A DNA stretch of 64,000 nucleotides, from contig NZ_BMZA01000001.1 of NCBI RefSeq assembly GCF_014652555.1, forward strand, positions 110,147 through 174,146, in the 5' to 3' direction. Below, piece by piece: positions 1 through 7,770 of this stretch (the stretch's first letter is position 1; each line of letters opens with the position of its first letter). The notes beneath the pieces are model-generated. The model made no database searches. It was not told where the DNA came from and saw only the letters and a list, made by a program, of their open reading frames with translations. Position numbers and translations under genes: made by a program. Source of the stretch: Novosphingobium colocasiae (GTDB taxonomy: Bacteria; Pseudomonadota; Alphaproteobacteria; Sphingomonadales; Sphingomonadaceae).

Positions 1-78
1 GACCAGCACGTCGCCTGGCGCGGCGATGCCCTGCCGGACGACAGCGCTGCCCTGCTGGCGCTGGTCTGCGGCCGCTGA
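1..78 (+). CDS. FAD-dependent monooxygenase, C-terminal fragment (gene starts left of window)
   Basis: Only the last 25 codons and the TGA stop are inside the window. The peptide begins DQHVAWRG, the same string found near the C-terminus of the complete FAD monooxygenase at 4211-5998 (DQHVAWRG followed by an Ala/Asp-rich helix). In that family (TfdB/PheA/MhpA-like aromatic hydroxylases) this lies in the thioredoxin-like C-terminal domain. The fragment is therefore read as the end of a second FAD hydroxylase. A strong terminator follows 11 bp after the stop, so its transcript probably ends before the next gene. Confidence 0.7.
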   Translation, partial: DQHVAWRGDALPDDSAALLALVCGR

Positions 79-88
79 ACCCATCCAG

Positions 89-135
89 GCCGGCCCCCGG
101 CGGTTTCGCACCGTCGGGGGCCGGCTTCGTTTTTT
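89..135 (+). terminator. Rho-independent terminator
   Basis: A 16-bp stem (89-104 with 110-125, one mismatch) closes a 5-nt loop and is followed by a T tract at 130-135. It separates the partial hydroxylase gene from the next plus-strand gene. Confidence 0.85.
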
Positions 136-152
136 GACCGGAGATTGAACCC

Positions 153-1079
153 GTGCAGCCCGAAAAGAGCCCCGAGGAATACTGGAAGGCCAACGACAAC
201 GAGCGTTGGAACCAGAGCGTCTATTTCAATTTTTACGATCCTGCCCAGCGCACCGGCTGCTTCATCCGCGTCGGCATCCTGGAAAACCTGCAGGAATCGA
301 ACAACTGGTTCTCGTTTTTCCGCGACGGCAAGCCGCTGTTCACCCGCCTCAACATGAACCTGCCCTACACCGACAAGCGTCTGGGCGAGGGTGACGGGCT
401 TCAGATCGCCGGCATGCGCGCGCGTTCGCTCGAGCCGATGAAGAAGGTCCACATCACCTTTGACGAGCGCGATTTCAAGGTGGACCTGATGTGGGAAGCG
501 ATCCTGCCGATGCAGGACGCCATCAATCTGAGCGCCGGTGGCGAAGATGATGCCTTTGCCAAGAACATCGCCCACATTCACATGGAAGGCACCTGCCGCG
601 TTACCGGCACGATCACCCTTTCTACCGGCGAGGTGATCCCGATCGACGGCAAGGGCTTCCGCGATATCGCGGTGGGCCCGCGCAACTGGGACGGGCTCAA
701 GCACTACCGCCTCGCCTGGCCGATCTTCGACAACGGCCTTGCCCTCGTCGCCACGCATGGCCAGTCGACCACCGGGCAGGATGCCTACATCAAGATGGCC
801 GGCAAGAACGGTCGCTGGATCGCGGTGTCCAAGGTCGAGGACAAGAACTTCTACGAAGCCGACGAGATGACGCTGGAGCGCATGGAGTGGCGGGTTACCG
901 ACGAAGAGGGCGACGTTCACGAATTCACGGCGCGCTCGCTGTTCCGCTGGACTTTCCCTTTCGACACCTATGCGCTGACCGAGCACATGATGGAATTCAC
1001 GCTGGCCGATGGCACCAAGGGGTATGGACTGGGCGAATGCGGTTTCCGCTTCCCCTGGGGCGGTAACGGAGAAGACTGA
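153..1079 (+). CDS. CrtC/AttH-like (DUF7064/7065-type) protein, degenerate motif
   Basis: A 308-residue protein beginning at GTG 153. It is a diverged relative of the next gene and of those at 26816 and 57343. All are soluble beta-rich proteins resembling the CrtC/AttH lipocalin-like group (annotated in databases, as far as I recall, as DUF7064/DUF7065). The family signature, G-x-RDHSWG-x-R-x-W in the neighbour, is here changed to FRDIAVGPRNW, so the His and Trp that would form an active or binding site are missing. It lies 1 bp upstream of its paralogue and is surely co-transcribed and translationally linked. A partner or structural role beside an intact paralogue is an inference. No signal peptide or TM segment is visible. 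The function is not known. Confidence 0.6.
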   Translation: MQPEKSPEEYWKANDNERWNQSVYFNFYDPAQRTGCFIRVGILENLQESNNWFSFFRDGKPLFTRLNMNLPYTDKRLGEGDGLQIAGMRARSLEPMKKVHITFDERDFKVDLMWEAILPMQDAINLSAGGEDDAFAKNIAHIHMEGTCRVTGTITLSTGEVIPIDGKGFRDIAVGPRNWDGLKHYRLAWPIFDNGLALVATHGQSTTGQDAYIKMAGKNGRWIAVSKVEDKNFYEADEMTLERMEWRVTDEEGDVHEFTARSLFRWTFPFDTYALTEHMMEFTLADGTKGYGLGECGFRFPWGGNGED

Positions 1080-1080
1080 A

Positions 1081-2028
1081 ATGGCATTCGATCCCGCCAG
1101 CCTGGTGCGTCCGGAAATGGCTATCGATCCCGTGCACGACGGGCGGCACACGCTGCCCGATCTGCCGCTGATGCGCGAATCGATCCCTTACTGCGTGGTC
1201 ATTCCCGAGCACGAGATCGCATTGTTCACTTACACCTATGTCGACAAGGACGGCGATGCCGGCGCTGCCGTAGGTGTGTGGGGCCGGGGGCTGGATGGCC
1301 CGCCGATCTTCGAGCGACTGCCCAACCGCAAGGTGCCGGCGGACATGGGCTTCGACAACTGGCAGATCGATGGCTTCACCATGAAGCAGGACCTGGCCTT
1401 CAACCGCGCCGAAATCGCCTGGAAGAACGAGCAGGCGGAAATCGCCTTTACCTATGAGGCCTTCCACCCGCCTTATTCCTATGCGACGCACAAGGACGGC
1501 TGCCCGGCCTATGCCGCGAACGATCGCATCGAACAGAGCGGGCGCTGCATCGGCACGCTGAAGATCGGCGATCGGGTGATCGAATTCGATACCCCCGGCC
1601 ACCGCGATCATAGTTGGGGCCGCCGCGACTGGGACGCGCTGCATTATTACCGCTGGTTGCAGTGCCAGGTGGGGACCAGCCATTCGGTCCACTTCTGGGA
1701 ATTCTACGCGCTGGGCAAGCGGGCGGTCCGCGGTTACGTCTACAAGGACGGCAAGATGGCCGAGATCACCGAACTCGCGGTCGACTGGCAGGGCGACAAC
1801 AAGCTCGACCAGACCGCGTTCCAGTGCGACGTGGTCGACGAACTGGGCCGCCGGACGCGCGTCGAAGCCGAGGTTTTCGGCGTGTTCCCGCTGCCGGCTG
1901 CGGAAAACTTCGTCCTTAACGAAGGTGCCGCGCATATTCGTATCGATGGCCAGATGGGTAGCGGCTGGATGGAGATGGGCTGGCCGATCTCCTATCTCAA
2001 GCACATCGCGCAAACCGGCGCATACTGA
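1081..2028 (+). CDS. CrtC/AttH-like (DUF7064/7065-type) protein with intact RDHSWG motif
   Basis: A 315-residue protein whose ATG follows the preceding stop by 1 bp. The central motif GHRDHSWGRRDW (about residues 178-189) resembles the conserved His/Asp/Trp motif of hydroxyneurosporene hydratase CrtC and AttH-like proteins, a family of two lipocalin-like barrels that handle isoprenoid or other hydrophobic molecules. The N-terminal half has an LPxMRE/P-type segment shared with the paralogue at 26816. There is no export signal. Its position among oxygenase and TonB genes suggests a hydrophobic substrate, but hydration, isomerisation and plain binding are all possible. It ends at a bidirectional terminator. 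Confidence 0.6.
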   Translation: MAFDPASLVRPEMAIDPVHDGRHTLPDLPLMRESIPYCVVIPEHEIALFTYTYVDKDGDAGAAVGVWGRGLDGPPIFERLPNRKVPADMGFDNWQIDGFTMKQDLAFNRAEIAWKNEQAEIAFTYEAFHPPYSYATHKDGCPAYAANDRIEQSGRCIGTLKIGDRVIEFDTPGHRDHSWGRRDWDALHYYRWLQCQVGTSHSVHFWEFYALGKRAVRGYVYKDGKMAEITELAVDWQGDNKLDQTAFQCDVVDELGRRTRVEAEVFGVFPLPAAENFVLNEGAAHIRIDGQMGSGWMEMGWPISYLKHIAQTGAY

Positions 2029-2040
2029 TCCCGTAAGACA

Positions 2041-2085
2041 AACAGAAAGGCCGGCACCGAAGCCCTCGGTGCCGGCCTTTCTGTT
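2041..2085. terminator. Bidirectional terminator between convergent genes
   Basis: A perfect 20-bp inverted repeat (2041-2060 and 2066-2085) with a 5-nt loop. The arm ends are A/T-rich on both strands, so it can end transcription from both the plus-strand pair and the minus-strand operon. Confidence 0.85.
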
Positions 2086-2102
2086 GTCTGGAGCGCAGCA
2101 GA

Positions 2103-2528
2103 TTATTCAGCCGGCAGGAATGCTCCCAAAGCGTTGATGACCACGCCGGTGTCGAAATATTCCTTGTAGTATACCAGCTTGCCGTCGCGATATTCGTGCA
2201 CACCGACGTACATCTGGTCGTAAATCGCGCCTTGCGGCTCTCCATAACCACGATATTCGACCAGCACGCGGTAAGGATCGGCCAGAGGCGTCACCACCAC
2301 CGAATTGAATTTGACGTCGAACACTTCCGCAGCGGTGCGGAACATCTCCAGCGCATCTTTCCCGTGCAGTTCGGTAGGCATGCGGACGGTTCCCGCAAAC
2401 GGCAAATCCATGTGCAGGTCCGGTGAAACCATGGGCCAGAACGAGTCCATGTCCTTGCCGAATGCCGCCATCAGCTTTTCGGCCGCAGCGACCGTGCGGT
2501 CGCTGGTCGCCTTTTCGAATTCTGCCAT
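2103..2528 (-). CDS. NTF2/SnoaL-like protein, possible small subunit of adjacent Rieske oxygenase
   Basis: A 141-residue protein of the NTF2-like (SnoaL) alpha+beta cone fold, preceded by a GGGAGA ribosome site. It lies 22 bp downstream of the Rieske oxygenase gene and is the last gene of the minus-strand block. Its C-terminal half (YDQMY, then RDGKLV and KEYFDT) closely parallels the protein at 6588-6995 (YDQRY, ADGKLI, REYWDT), so the two are paralogues. The beta subunits of Rieske dioxygenases share the NTF2 fold, so this protein may be the small subunit of the 2551-3810 oxygenase. An isomerase or dehydratase role, as in other SnoaL proteins, is the alternative. Confidence 0.75.
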   Translation of the reverse strand: MAEFEKATSDRTVAAAEKLMAAFGKDMDSFWPMVSPDLHMDLPFAGTVRMPTELHGKDALEMFRTAAEVFDVKFNSVVVTPLADPYRVLVEYRGYGEPQGAIYDQMYVGVHEYRDGKLVYYKEYFDTGVVINALGAFLPAE

Positions 2529-2550
2529 ATCGTTATTCTCCCATCAGATT

Positions 2551-3810
2551 TCAGGCCAGCGCCTCGCGCACGGTTTCGGCGTGCACCCATTTCTCGAGCT
2601 GGTGCAGCGAATGGCGGATCATCACTTCGCCGTCCTGCAGGACCATATGCTCCTTGGCACCCGAATTGATTCCTTCCTGCGTGCGTTCGGTGTTGCCGAC
2701 GTCCTCCAGCAGGATTTCGCCCAGGCGCGCGATATAGTGCTCCTGCTGCAGCCGGCTCCACACGTCGGGTGCGTCGGGGATGTGGAAGCGGGCCTCCCAG
2801 CGCGTTTCGTTGACGCTGACCGGCCAGAAGTGGTGCGTCCAGAAGCCGCCGGGCGAAACGTCGAACTGGAAGTGCGGGAACAGCCAGGTCACGTCCACCG
2901 CCCAGCTTCCCGACTTGGTCGGGTTGATCGCCGGATGCTTGAGGAACACTTCGGTATCCTCAAGGCTGGCAGCGCTCAGCACGTTGCCGGTGGCGATGTT
3001 GCTGTAGAACAGGCGTTCCACCTGCGATCCGATCGGCGGCACGTATTCGGGATTGCCGTAAGTCGACACCGAACGATGCGGGCCCCATGTCTGCGCGCTG
3101 ATCGGGCGGGCGAACGGGTTCTCGTTGCTGGCGAAGGTGGAACCGATGGTTTCGGGATGGATCGCCGGGATATGGTAGGTTTCGGCGAACGCGTCGGCGA
3201 TGACCTTCCAGTTGGCCTTGAGGTGCGACACGAACAGGATCGACTTATCCGAGTGCGGATAGGGAATGCCGGTATAGATCTGGCCGAAATCGCCGAGGAA
3301 CTCGGTGAGCGACACTTCGGGGACCGGCTGGAGGTTGATGAAGATCCACCCCTCCCAGGTCTCGCACGCCACCTTGGTCAGGCCGCAGCGCTTCTTGTCG
3401 AAATCGAAGAAGTTCTTCTCGTCCGGCACGCCGATCAGCGCGCCGTCGTTCTTGTAGGTCCAGTTGTGATACCGGCACACGAACCGCGAGGCGTTCCCGC
3501 CACGGTCGAGCACGACCTTGTTCGAGCGGTGCGAGCAGACATTGTGGAACGCGCGCACGCCCTCGCGGGTGCGGGTGACCAGGATTTCAGCCTTTGCCAC
3601 TTCGATCGTCTGAACGAAATAGTCGCCCGGGTTACCGATCCGTTCTTCACGACCGAGGCACAGCCAGGCGCGCTTGAAGACCTGCTCAACTTCCTTCTCG
3701 AACCACTCCTGCGAACGATAAGGCTCCAGCGAGACCGGGCCTTTGCCAAGTCCGGCCAGTTCGGTCAGGTTGGTCTTCTCGGCGCGAAAATCAGCGACCT
3801 GATCGTTCAT
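2551..3810 (-). CDS. Rieske non-heme iron ring-hydroxylating oxygenase, large subunit
   Basis: A 419-residue oxygenase component. The Rieske [2Fe-2S] ligands are C92/H94 and C112/H115 (VCSHR and VCRYHNW). The mononuclear iron site lies in the segment TYHIPAIHPE, with H213 and H218. Such enzymes insert O2 into aromatic or alicyclic substrates using electrons from a ferredoxin and reductase, neither of which is encoded next to it. A GGAG ribosome site precedes the ATG. The gene follows a small hypothetical gene and the FAD monooxygenase, and precedes an NTF2-like gene, so all four probably form one transcript. The substrate cannot be told from the sequence. Confidence 0.9.
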   Translation of the reverse strand: MNDQVADFRAEKTNLTELAGLGKGPVSLEPYRSQEWFEKEVEQVFKRAWLCLGREERIGNPGDYFVQTIEVAKAEILVTRTREGVRAFHNVCSHRSNKVVLDRGGNASRFVCRYHNWTYKNDGALIGVPDEKNFFDFDKKRCGLTKVACETWEGWIFINLQPVPEVSLTEFLGDFGQIYTGIPYPHSDKSILFVSHLKANWKVIADAFAETYHIPAIHPETIGSTFASNENPFARPISAQTWGPHRSVSTYGNPEYVPPIGSQVERLFYSNIATGNVLSAASLEDTEVFLKHPAINPTKSGSWAVDVTWLFPHFQFDVSPGGFWTHHFWPVSVNETRWEARFHIPDAPDVWSRLQQEHYIARLGEILLEDVGNTERTQEGINSGAKEHMVLQDGEVMIRHSLHQLEKWVHAETVREALA

Positions 3811-3869
3811 GCGTTACTCTCCTTGAAGGCGGTTGGCGCTCTCAGGGCGCATCACCCGCTCGGCCGGTG

Positions 3870-4214
3870 TTATCCGAAAATGGCGGGGGCTTCGACCAGC
3901 CGGACTTCGTGCGGCCAGGGGGTAAAGGGCGCGCGTGGCTGGCGATGCAACTCGGTAGCCATCGATGCATGGGCAAGCGCCAGCAGCAGTTCCATCAGCG
4001 TGCGATCGGCACCCTCCAGATCGACAATCTGCCGCCCTTCAAGGTGGGCGATGGCCTGCGGCGCGAGGGCGAGCATGGCATTATAGAACGTCTCGATGTC
4101 GTCCATCGAAGCATTCTCGCGCCGCTCGCGCCGTTGCTGCACCCCCGCGACGGCCCAATAGCCGACGAAGGGCTCGAGTGCTTCGAAGCCCGCCGGCAGC
4201 ACCGCGCCGCTCAT
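3870..4214 (-). CDS. Hypothetical 114-residue protein coupled to FAD monooxygenase
   Basis: A small soluble protein with no domain that I recognise. It is alpha-helical in appearance, with a charged middle (QQRRERRE), a helix around FYNAMLALAPQAIAHLEG and a Pro-rich C-terminus. Its ATG overlaps the stop codon of the upstream FAD monooxygenase (ATGA), which implies translational coupling and a roughly fixed ratio of the two proteins. A regulatory or accessory subunit for the hydroxylase is a reasonable guess but is not shown by any motif. Confidence 0.7.
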   Translation of the reverse strand: MSGAVLPAGFEALEPFVGYWAVAGVQQRRERRENASMDDIETFYNAMLALAPQAIAHLEGRQIVDLEGADRTLMELLLALAHASMATELHRQPRAPFTPWPHEVRLVEAPAIFG

Positions 4215-5998
4215 GCCGGCACCGTCTGGGTAACCGGCTTGCCAAGCACGGTGGAGAGCACTTGCGCCAGCGTGGCGGCCGGATCGGCCACAGCATCGGC
4301 CCCGCGCCAGGCGACATGCTGGTCCGGCCGGACGATAAGCGCGCCGCCGGGCTTGAGGCCCGAAACGGTGGCCCAGCGATCACCGGTGGTCCGGTAATCC
4401 TCGCCAACGCTGACGACATCGATCGTAAGGCCACCGGCCTCGGCAGCGGAAGCAGCGGCATCGGCCCATTTGCCGGCGGGTCCGTTCGTGAACACGGTGA
4501 AGCGGTCCAGGCGGGTGAGGTCGAGGGTGGAGACTTGCCGGCCGTCCTTTTCCAGCCAGACATGGGCCAGGCGGTGGCCCGGCCGCATGGTCGGCACGTG
4601 CGTATCGCCCAAGAGGCCGCGCGGGGGTGGTTCGGTGCCGTCGGGGATGATGGCCCCCTCGTCGTAGCGGAAGCCGATCTCGATGTCGTGGGCCTGGAAT
4701 TCGGCGCGCTGGGTGCCGACCACTTCCTTTACCATCTGGCGGCGGGCAGCGCCTTCGGGCGTGTCCGAAAACAGCTTGTGGTAGGCGGCCACGTTGAATT
4801 CGACCGGCGCACCCGGCATCAGGCCGATCGCGGCATCGATGGTCAGGTGGTTCTGGAAAGTCATCATCGCCCAGGCGATGTTGTTGGCAGCGACCGGGCG
4901 GCGTTCCGGCTCGTAGCTGTCGAGCAGGCTCGGGTCGGCCTCGCCCTTAAGCACGGCGGCCAGCTTCCACGTCAGGTTGTGGGCATCGCACACCGCGCTA
5001 TTGAGTCCGAGGCCGGTGGTCGGCGGGTGGCGATGCGCGGCGTCGCCGGCCAGGAAGACGCGGCCTTCGCGATACTTGCGGGCGAGCACGCCCTGCACCT
5101 TCCAGTCGTTCATCCGGATGACCTTGACGTCGAGATCAGGGATGCGCAGCAGCTTGCGGATTTCGGGGATCGCGCTTTCCGGGTTGAGCGGGCCGGCGGC
5201 GTCGGGCGGGAACGCGAAGTGCATCAGCCACTCCTCGCTGCCCTTGCCGAAGGTCTTGGGGCCCAGCGCCACCATCACGCCGCTGCCCCACGAGCCGCCC
5301 TTCTCGGGGTTGGTGAACCAGCGGATCATTACCGATTCGTCTTCGATATAGTCCGACAGGTCGGCGGCGAACCACACCGTCACCATGTCGATCAGACGCG
5401 GTATGCCGTCCATCTCGATGCCGAGCGCGGGGCCGACCATGCGTCCGCCATCGGCGGCGATCATGTACTGCGCGCGCACTTCGTAGATTTCGCCGGTATC
5501 GCGGTTTTCGACCTGGGCGGTCACGCCGGTATCGTCCTGCGTGAAGCTCTTCACTTCCTGGTGAAAACGGATCTGCGAGGTGGGGTAGGTCTTCAGGTGT
5601 TCCAGCAGCAGCGGCTCGATATACATCTGCGCGAAGTTCGCGGAGCGCACCGGGCTGTCGGCCTGATAGGCGTCCTTCAGCGAATGCCCGCCGAACGCGT
5701 CGATGATGCCGATCTGCTTGCGGTCCAGCGGGCCGTCACCGCCCAGGCTGGTGTACCAGCCCACGCGCGACATGTTCTCGGCCGGGGTGCTGTTGGCATA
5801 GATATAGTCCGCCAGCCCTTCCTCGCGCAGGATCTCCATCGTGCGCTGGTTAAGGTAGTGGGCCTTGGGGGCGGGCGAGGTTGCCGGGTAGCGTTCCAGA
5901 ACCAGGCATTCGATACCGAGGCGGCCCAGCAGATTGGCGCTGGTCAGGCCGCAGCCCGCTCCGCCAACGATCAATACCGGGACTTCGATGTGCGCCAT
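4211..5998 (-). CDS. FAD-dependent aromatic hydroxylase (TfdB/PheA/MhpA family)
   Basis: A 595-residue class A flavoprotein monooxygenase. The N-terminus holds the FAD-binding Rossmann motif (VGGAGCGLTSANLLGRLG). The second FAD motif, FLAGDAAHRHPPTTGLGLN, is in the middle, followed by the usual helix ending in SYEPERRPVA. The C-terminal 150 residues form the thioredoxin-like domain typical of phenol hydroxylase relatives. These enzymes hydroxylate phenolic rings with NAD(P)H and O2. The ATG at 5998 was chosen because GGAGAGG lies 8 bp upstream and the FAD motif starts a few residues later; the longer frame to 6109 would add an unrelated Arg-rich tail. The promoter region at 5999-6144 carries a dyad operator. 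Confidence 0.88.
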   Translation of the reverse strand: MAHIEVPVLIVGGAGCGLTSANLLGRLGIECLVLERYPATSPAPKAHYLNQRTMEILREEGLADYIYANSTPAENMSRVGWYTSLGGDGPLDRKQIGIIDAFGGHSLKDAYQADSPVRSANFAQMYIEPLLLEHLKTYPTSQIRFHQEVKSFTQDDTGVTAQVENRDTGEIYEVRAQYMIAADGGRMVGPALGIEMDGIPRLIDMVTVWFAADLSDYIEDESVMIRWFTNPEKGGSWGSGVMVALGPKTFGKGSEEWLMHFAFPPDAAGPLNPESAIPEIRKLLRIPDLDVKVIRMNDWKVQGVLARKYREGRVFLAGDAAHRHPPTTGLGLNSAVCDAHNLTWKLAAVLKGEADPSLLDSYEPERRPVAANNIAWAMMTFQNHLTIDAAIGLMPGAPVEFNVAAYHKLFSDTPEGAARRQMVKEVVGTQRAEFQAHDIEIGFRYDEGAIIPDGTEPPPRGLLGDTHVPTMRPGHRLAHVWLEKDGRQVSTLDLTRLDRFTVFTNGPAGKWADAAASAAEAGGLTIDVVSVGEDYRTTGDRWATVSGLKPGGALIVRPDQHVAWRGADAVADPAATLAQVLSTVLGKPVTQTVPA

Positions 5999-6118
5999 GT
6001 GAAAACCTCTCCAAAAATTCCGGGCCGCCGGCCGTTGCTTCGACGGCAAGCGCACTCTTGTCCGCACGCTGACTCCGGCGAGGCTGATCGGCGTGCGGCT
6101 TCGAGACAAAGACCCATC

Positions 6119-6134
6119 CTGACCAAACAGTCAA
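6119..6134 (-). promoter_or_regulatory. Operator/-35 element TTGACC-N4-GGTCAA type
   Basis: Read on the minus strand this is TTGACTGTTTGGTCAG, inside a larger inverted repeat (6115-6123 with 6130-6138, 8 of 9 paired). TTGACT may also be the -35 box of a promoter for the FAD monooxygenase. Two similar elements occur at 10189-10204 and 12888-12903. Confidence 0.5.
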
Positions 6135-6144
6135 GATGGATGAA

Positions 6145-6555
6145 TCAGGCCCCCTGCGCTTCGACCTGTTGGATATACGCTTCGACCTGATAGGGGTCGA
6201 AAAGCTCGCGCACTTCCAGCACCTTGCCGTCACGGTAATGGAACAGCAGGTGGTAGGTGTTCTCGTAGCGGGCAGTCCCGGGACCGGTGCCGGTCGATGC
6301 GCCCTTGATCGCCACCCAGTCGCCATCGGCGATCGCCTGCTCGACCCGGAATTCGAACGTGTCGAACGCGCCGAGAAACCCGTCCAGCAGCGCGCGCATG
6401 TCGGCCTTGTTGCGCCGGCCGGCAAAGGCGAAACGCTCCGGCAGGTACGGCATCGTCCAGGTGCCTTCATCGTCGAAGGCGGCGAACACCGGATCGAGAT
6501 TGCGGTCGGAGAGGTGGCGGCACGCCTCGATCGCGCGATCCTTGTTAGTGGTCAT
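6145..6555 (-). CDS. NTF2/SnoaL-like protein
   Basis: A 136-residue SnoaL-like protein. The ATG at 6555 was preferred over the longer frame to 6642 because it has an AAGGA site upstream and the longer version runs into the next gene with an Arg-rich, non-homologous tail. The sequence has the typical order: N-terminal helix (KDRAIEACRHL), a strand with W and P residues, then FHYRDGKVLEVRELFDP near the C-terminus, the usual small-ligand pocket strands. It is not a close paralogue of the two other NTF2 proteins nearby. A role as an isomerase, dehydratase or cyclase on a ring-oxidised intermediate is inferred from context only. Confidence 0.8.
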   Translation of the reverse strand: MTTNKDRAIEACRHLSDRNLDPVFAAFDDEGTWTMPYLPERFAFAGRRNKADMRALLDGFLGAFDTFEFRVEQAIADGDWVAIKGASTGTGPGTARYENTYHLLFHYRDGKVLEVRELFDPYQVEAYIQQVEAQGA

Positions 6556-6587
6556 GGCAGTCCTTTTCGCTTCAGAGGTTTTGCGGA

Positions 6588-6995
6588 TCAGAACGCCGCG
6601 CCGAGGTCGCCGAACGCGCGGCTGACTTCGGTCGTGTCCCAATACTCGCGAAACAGGATGAGCTTGCCGTCGGCAAAGCGCATGATGGTGATGTAGCGCT
6701 GGTCGTATGTGCCGTTAGGGGCGGGGCACTGGCCTTCGTATTCCACCACCACTTCGCCCGGCGTGCCGGTGTCGCGCGCGCGGATGTTGGTGAAGTGCAG
6801 GCCGGCGAGCCCGGAGACCACCTTTTCAAGGTAGGTTCGCGCCGGGGCCTTGCCCGCCACCCGTTCGGGCATGCCGATCGAGCGCGCGAACGGGAATTCC
6901 AGCACGAGATCGTCGTGCGCGGCGTCCCACCAGGGAGCCATGTCGATCCCGAATGTGCCGACCAGCGCGGCCGCCTGTTCCGCGTATGTCGTCAT
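6588..6995 (-). CDS. NTF2/SnoaL-like protein, paralogue of 2103-2528
   Basis: A 135-residue NTF2-fold protein, starting 8 bp after the stop of the upstream SDR gene. It shares the C-terminal pattern YDQRY...ADGKLI...REYWDT with the protein at 2103-2528, so one of the two probably arose by duplication within this locus. It is the third gene of the operon that starts with the PQQ dehydrogenase. No catalytic residues can be assigned with confidence. Asp and His residues near the N-terminal third (PWWDAAHDD) are possible pocket residues. Confidence 0.8.
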   Translation of the reverse strand: MTTYAEQAAALVGTFGIDMAPWWDAAHDDLVLEFPFARSIGMPERVAGKAPARTYLEKVVSGLAGLHFTNIRARDTGTPGEVVVEYEGQCPAPNGTYDQRYITIMRFADGKLILFREYWDTTEVSRAFGDLGAAF

Positions 6996-7002
6996 GATCC
7001 GC

Positions 7003-7770
7003 TCACCCTGCCAGCAGGCCGCCGTCGATCGGCAGTTCGATGCCGTTGACGAAGCGGGCTTCGTCAGAGGCGAGGTAGACGCAGCCCCAGGCGATGTCCT
7101 CGGGTGCGCCGTTGAAGCCGTTGGGCTGCTGCGCGGAAAATGCCTCGCGGGTGGCGTCGGGATCGCCCGATCGATCGAAGATGCCCTGCAGCATCGGCGT
7201 CTCGATCACGCCGGGATGGATAGAGTTGGCGCGCACGCCCTGGCGGGCATGTTCGATCGCGGTCGATTTGGTGAAAGTGCGCACCGCGCCCTTGGACGCG
7301 CAGTAAGCGGCGAAGCCCGGCGCGCCGACGCAACCGTAAGCGGACGAGATATTCGTGATCGAACCGCCGCCACCGGCGATCATGGAAGGCAGGACATGCT
7401 TGGTCAGCAGCCACACGCCACGCGCGTTGATCGCCATGATGCGATCCCATTCCTCGACCGCAAGATCGATGTCGCTACCCTGCCCCGGAACCCCGGCACA
7501 GGCGACAGCGGCGCTGATCGGCGCATCGAACGCCGCCAGCGTGGCCGCGACAGTGGCGGAAACCTGCGCCTCGTTCGAGGCATCGCAACGCGAAAAGCGC
7601 ACCGATTCCGGCTTTTCCTGAAGCAGGCGGGCCAGTTCGGTATCTAGCGGGTCCTGGATGTCGCAGGCCATCACCCGCGCCCCTTCGGCGACGAACAGGC
7701 GGGCGACCGCTGCGCCGATGCCCGATGCCCCACCGGTGATGACGGCAACTTTGTTGTGGAGACGGTTCAT
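7003..7770 (-). CDS. Short-chain dehydrogenase/reductase
   Basis: A 255-residue classical SDR. The cofactor motif TGGASGIG lies at residues 12-19, the NNAG-equivalent strand carries CAGVPG, and the catalytic Y-x3-K is YCASK, with a serine upstream (ITNISSAYG). An acidic residue after the second strand (ACDIQDP) favours NAD(H). The ATG at 7770 overlaps the stop of the PQQ dehydrogenase (ATGA), so the two are translationally coupled. It probably oxidises a secondary alcohol formed by one of the oxygenases of this block, but the substrate is unknown. Confidence 0.9.
   Translation of the reverse strand: MNRLHNKVAVITGGASGIGAAVARLFVAEGARVMACDIQDPLDTELARLLQEKPESVRFSRCDASNEAQVSATVAATLAAFDAPISAAVACAGVPGQGSDIDLAVEEWDRIMAINARGVWLLTKHVLPSMIAGGGGSITNISSAYGCVGAPGFAAYCASKGAVRTFTKSTAIEHARQGVRANSIHPGVIETPMLQGIFDRSGDPDATREAFSAQQPNGFNGAPEDIAWGCVYLASDEARFVNGIELPIDGGLLAG

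Noticed and set aside
2305..4086. A 593-codon open frame antisense to the Rieske oxygenase
   Set aside because: The Rieske and iron-ligand motifs are on the minus strand. The plus-strand translation has no domain.
3965..6190. A 741-codon open frame antisense to the FAD monooxygenase
   Set aside because: The minus strand shows clear FAD-binding motifs. The plus-strand frame has no homology that I can see and arises from high GC at third positions.
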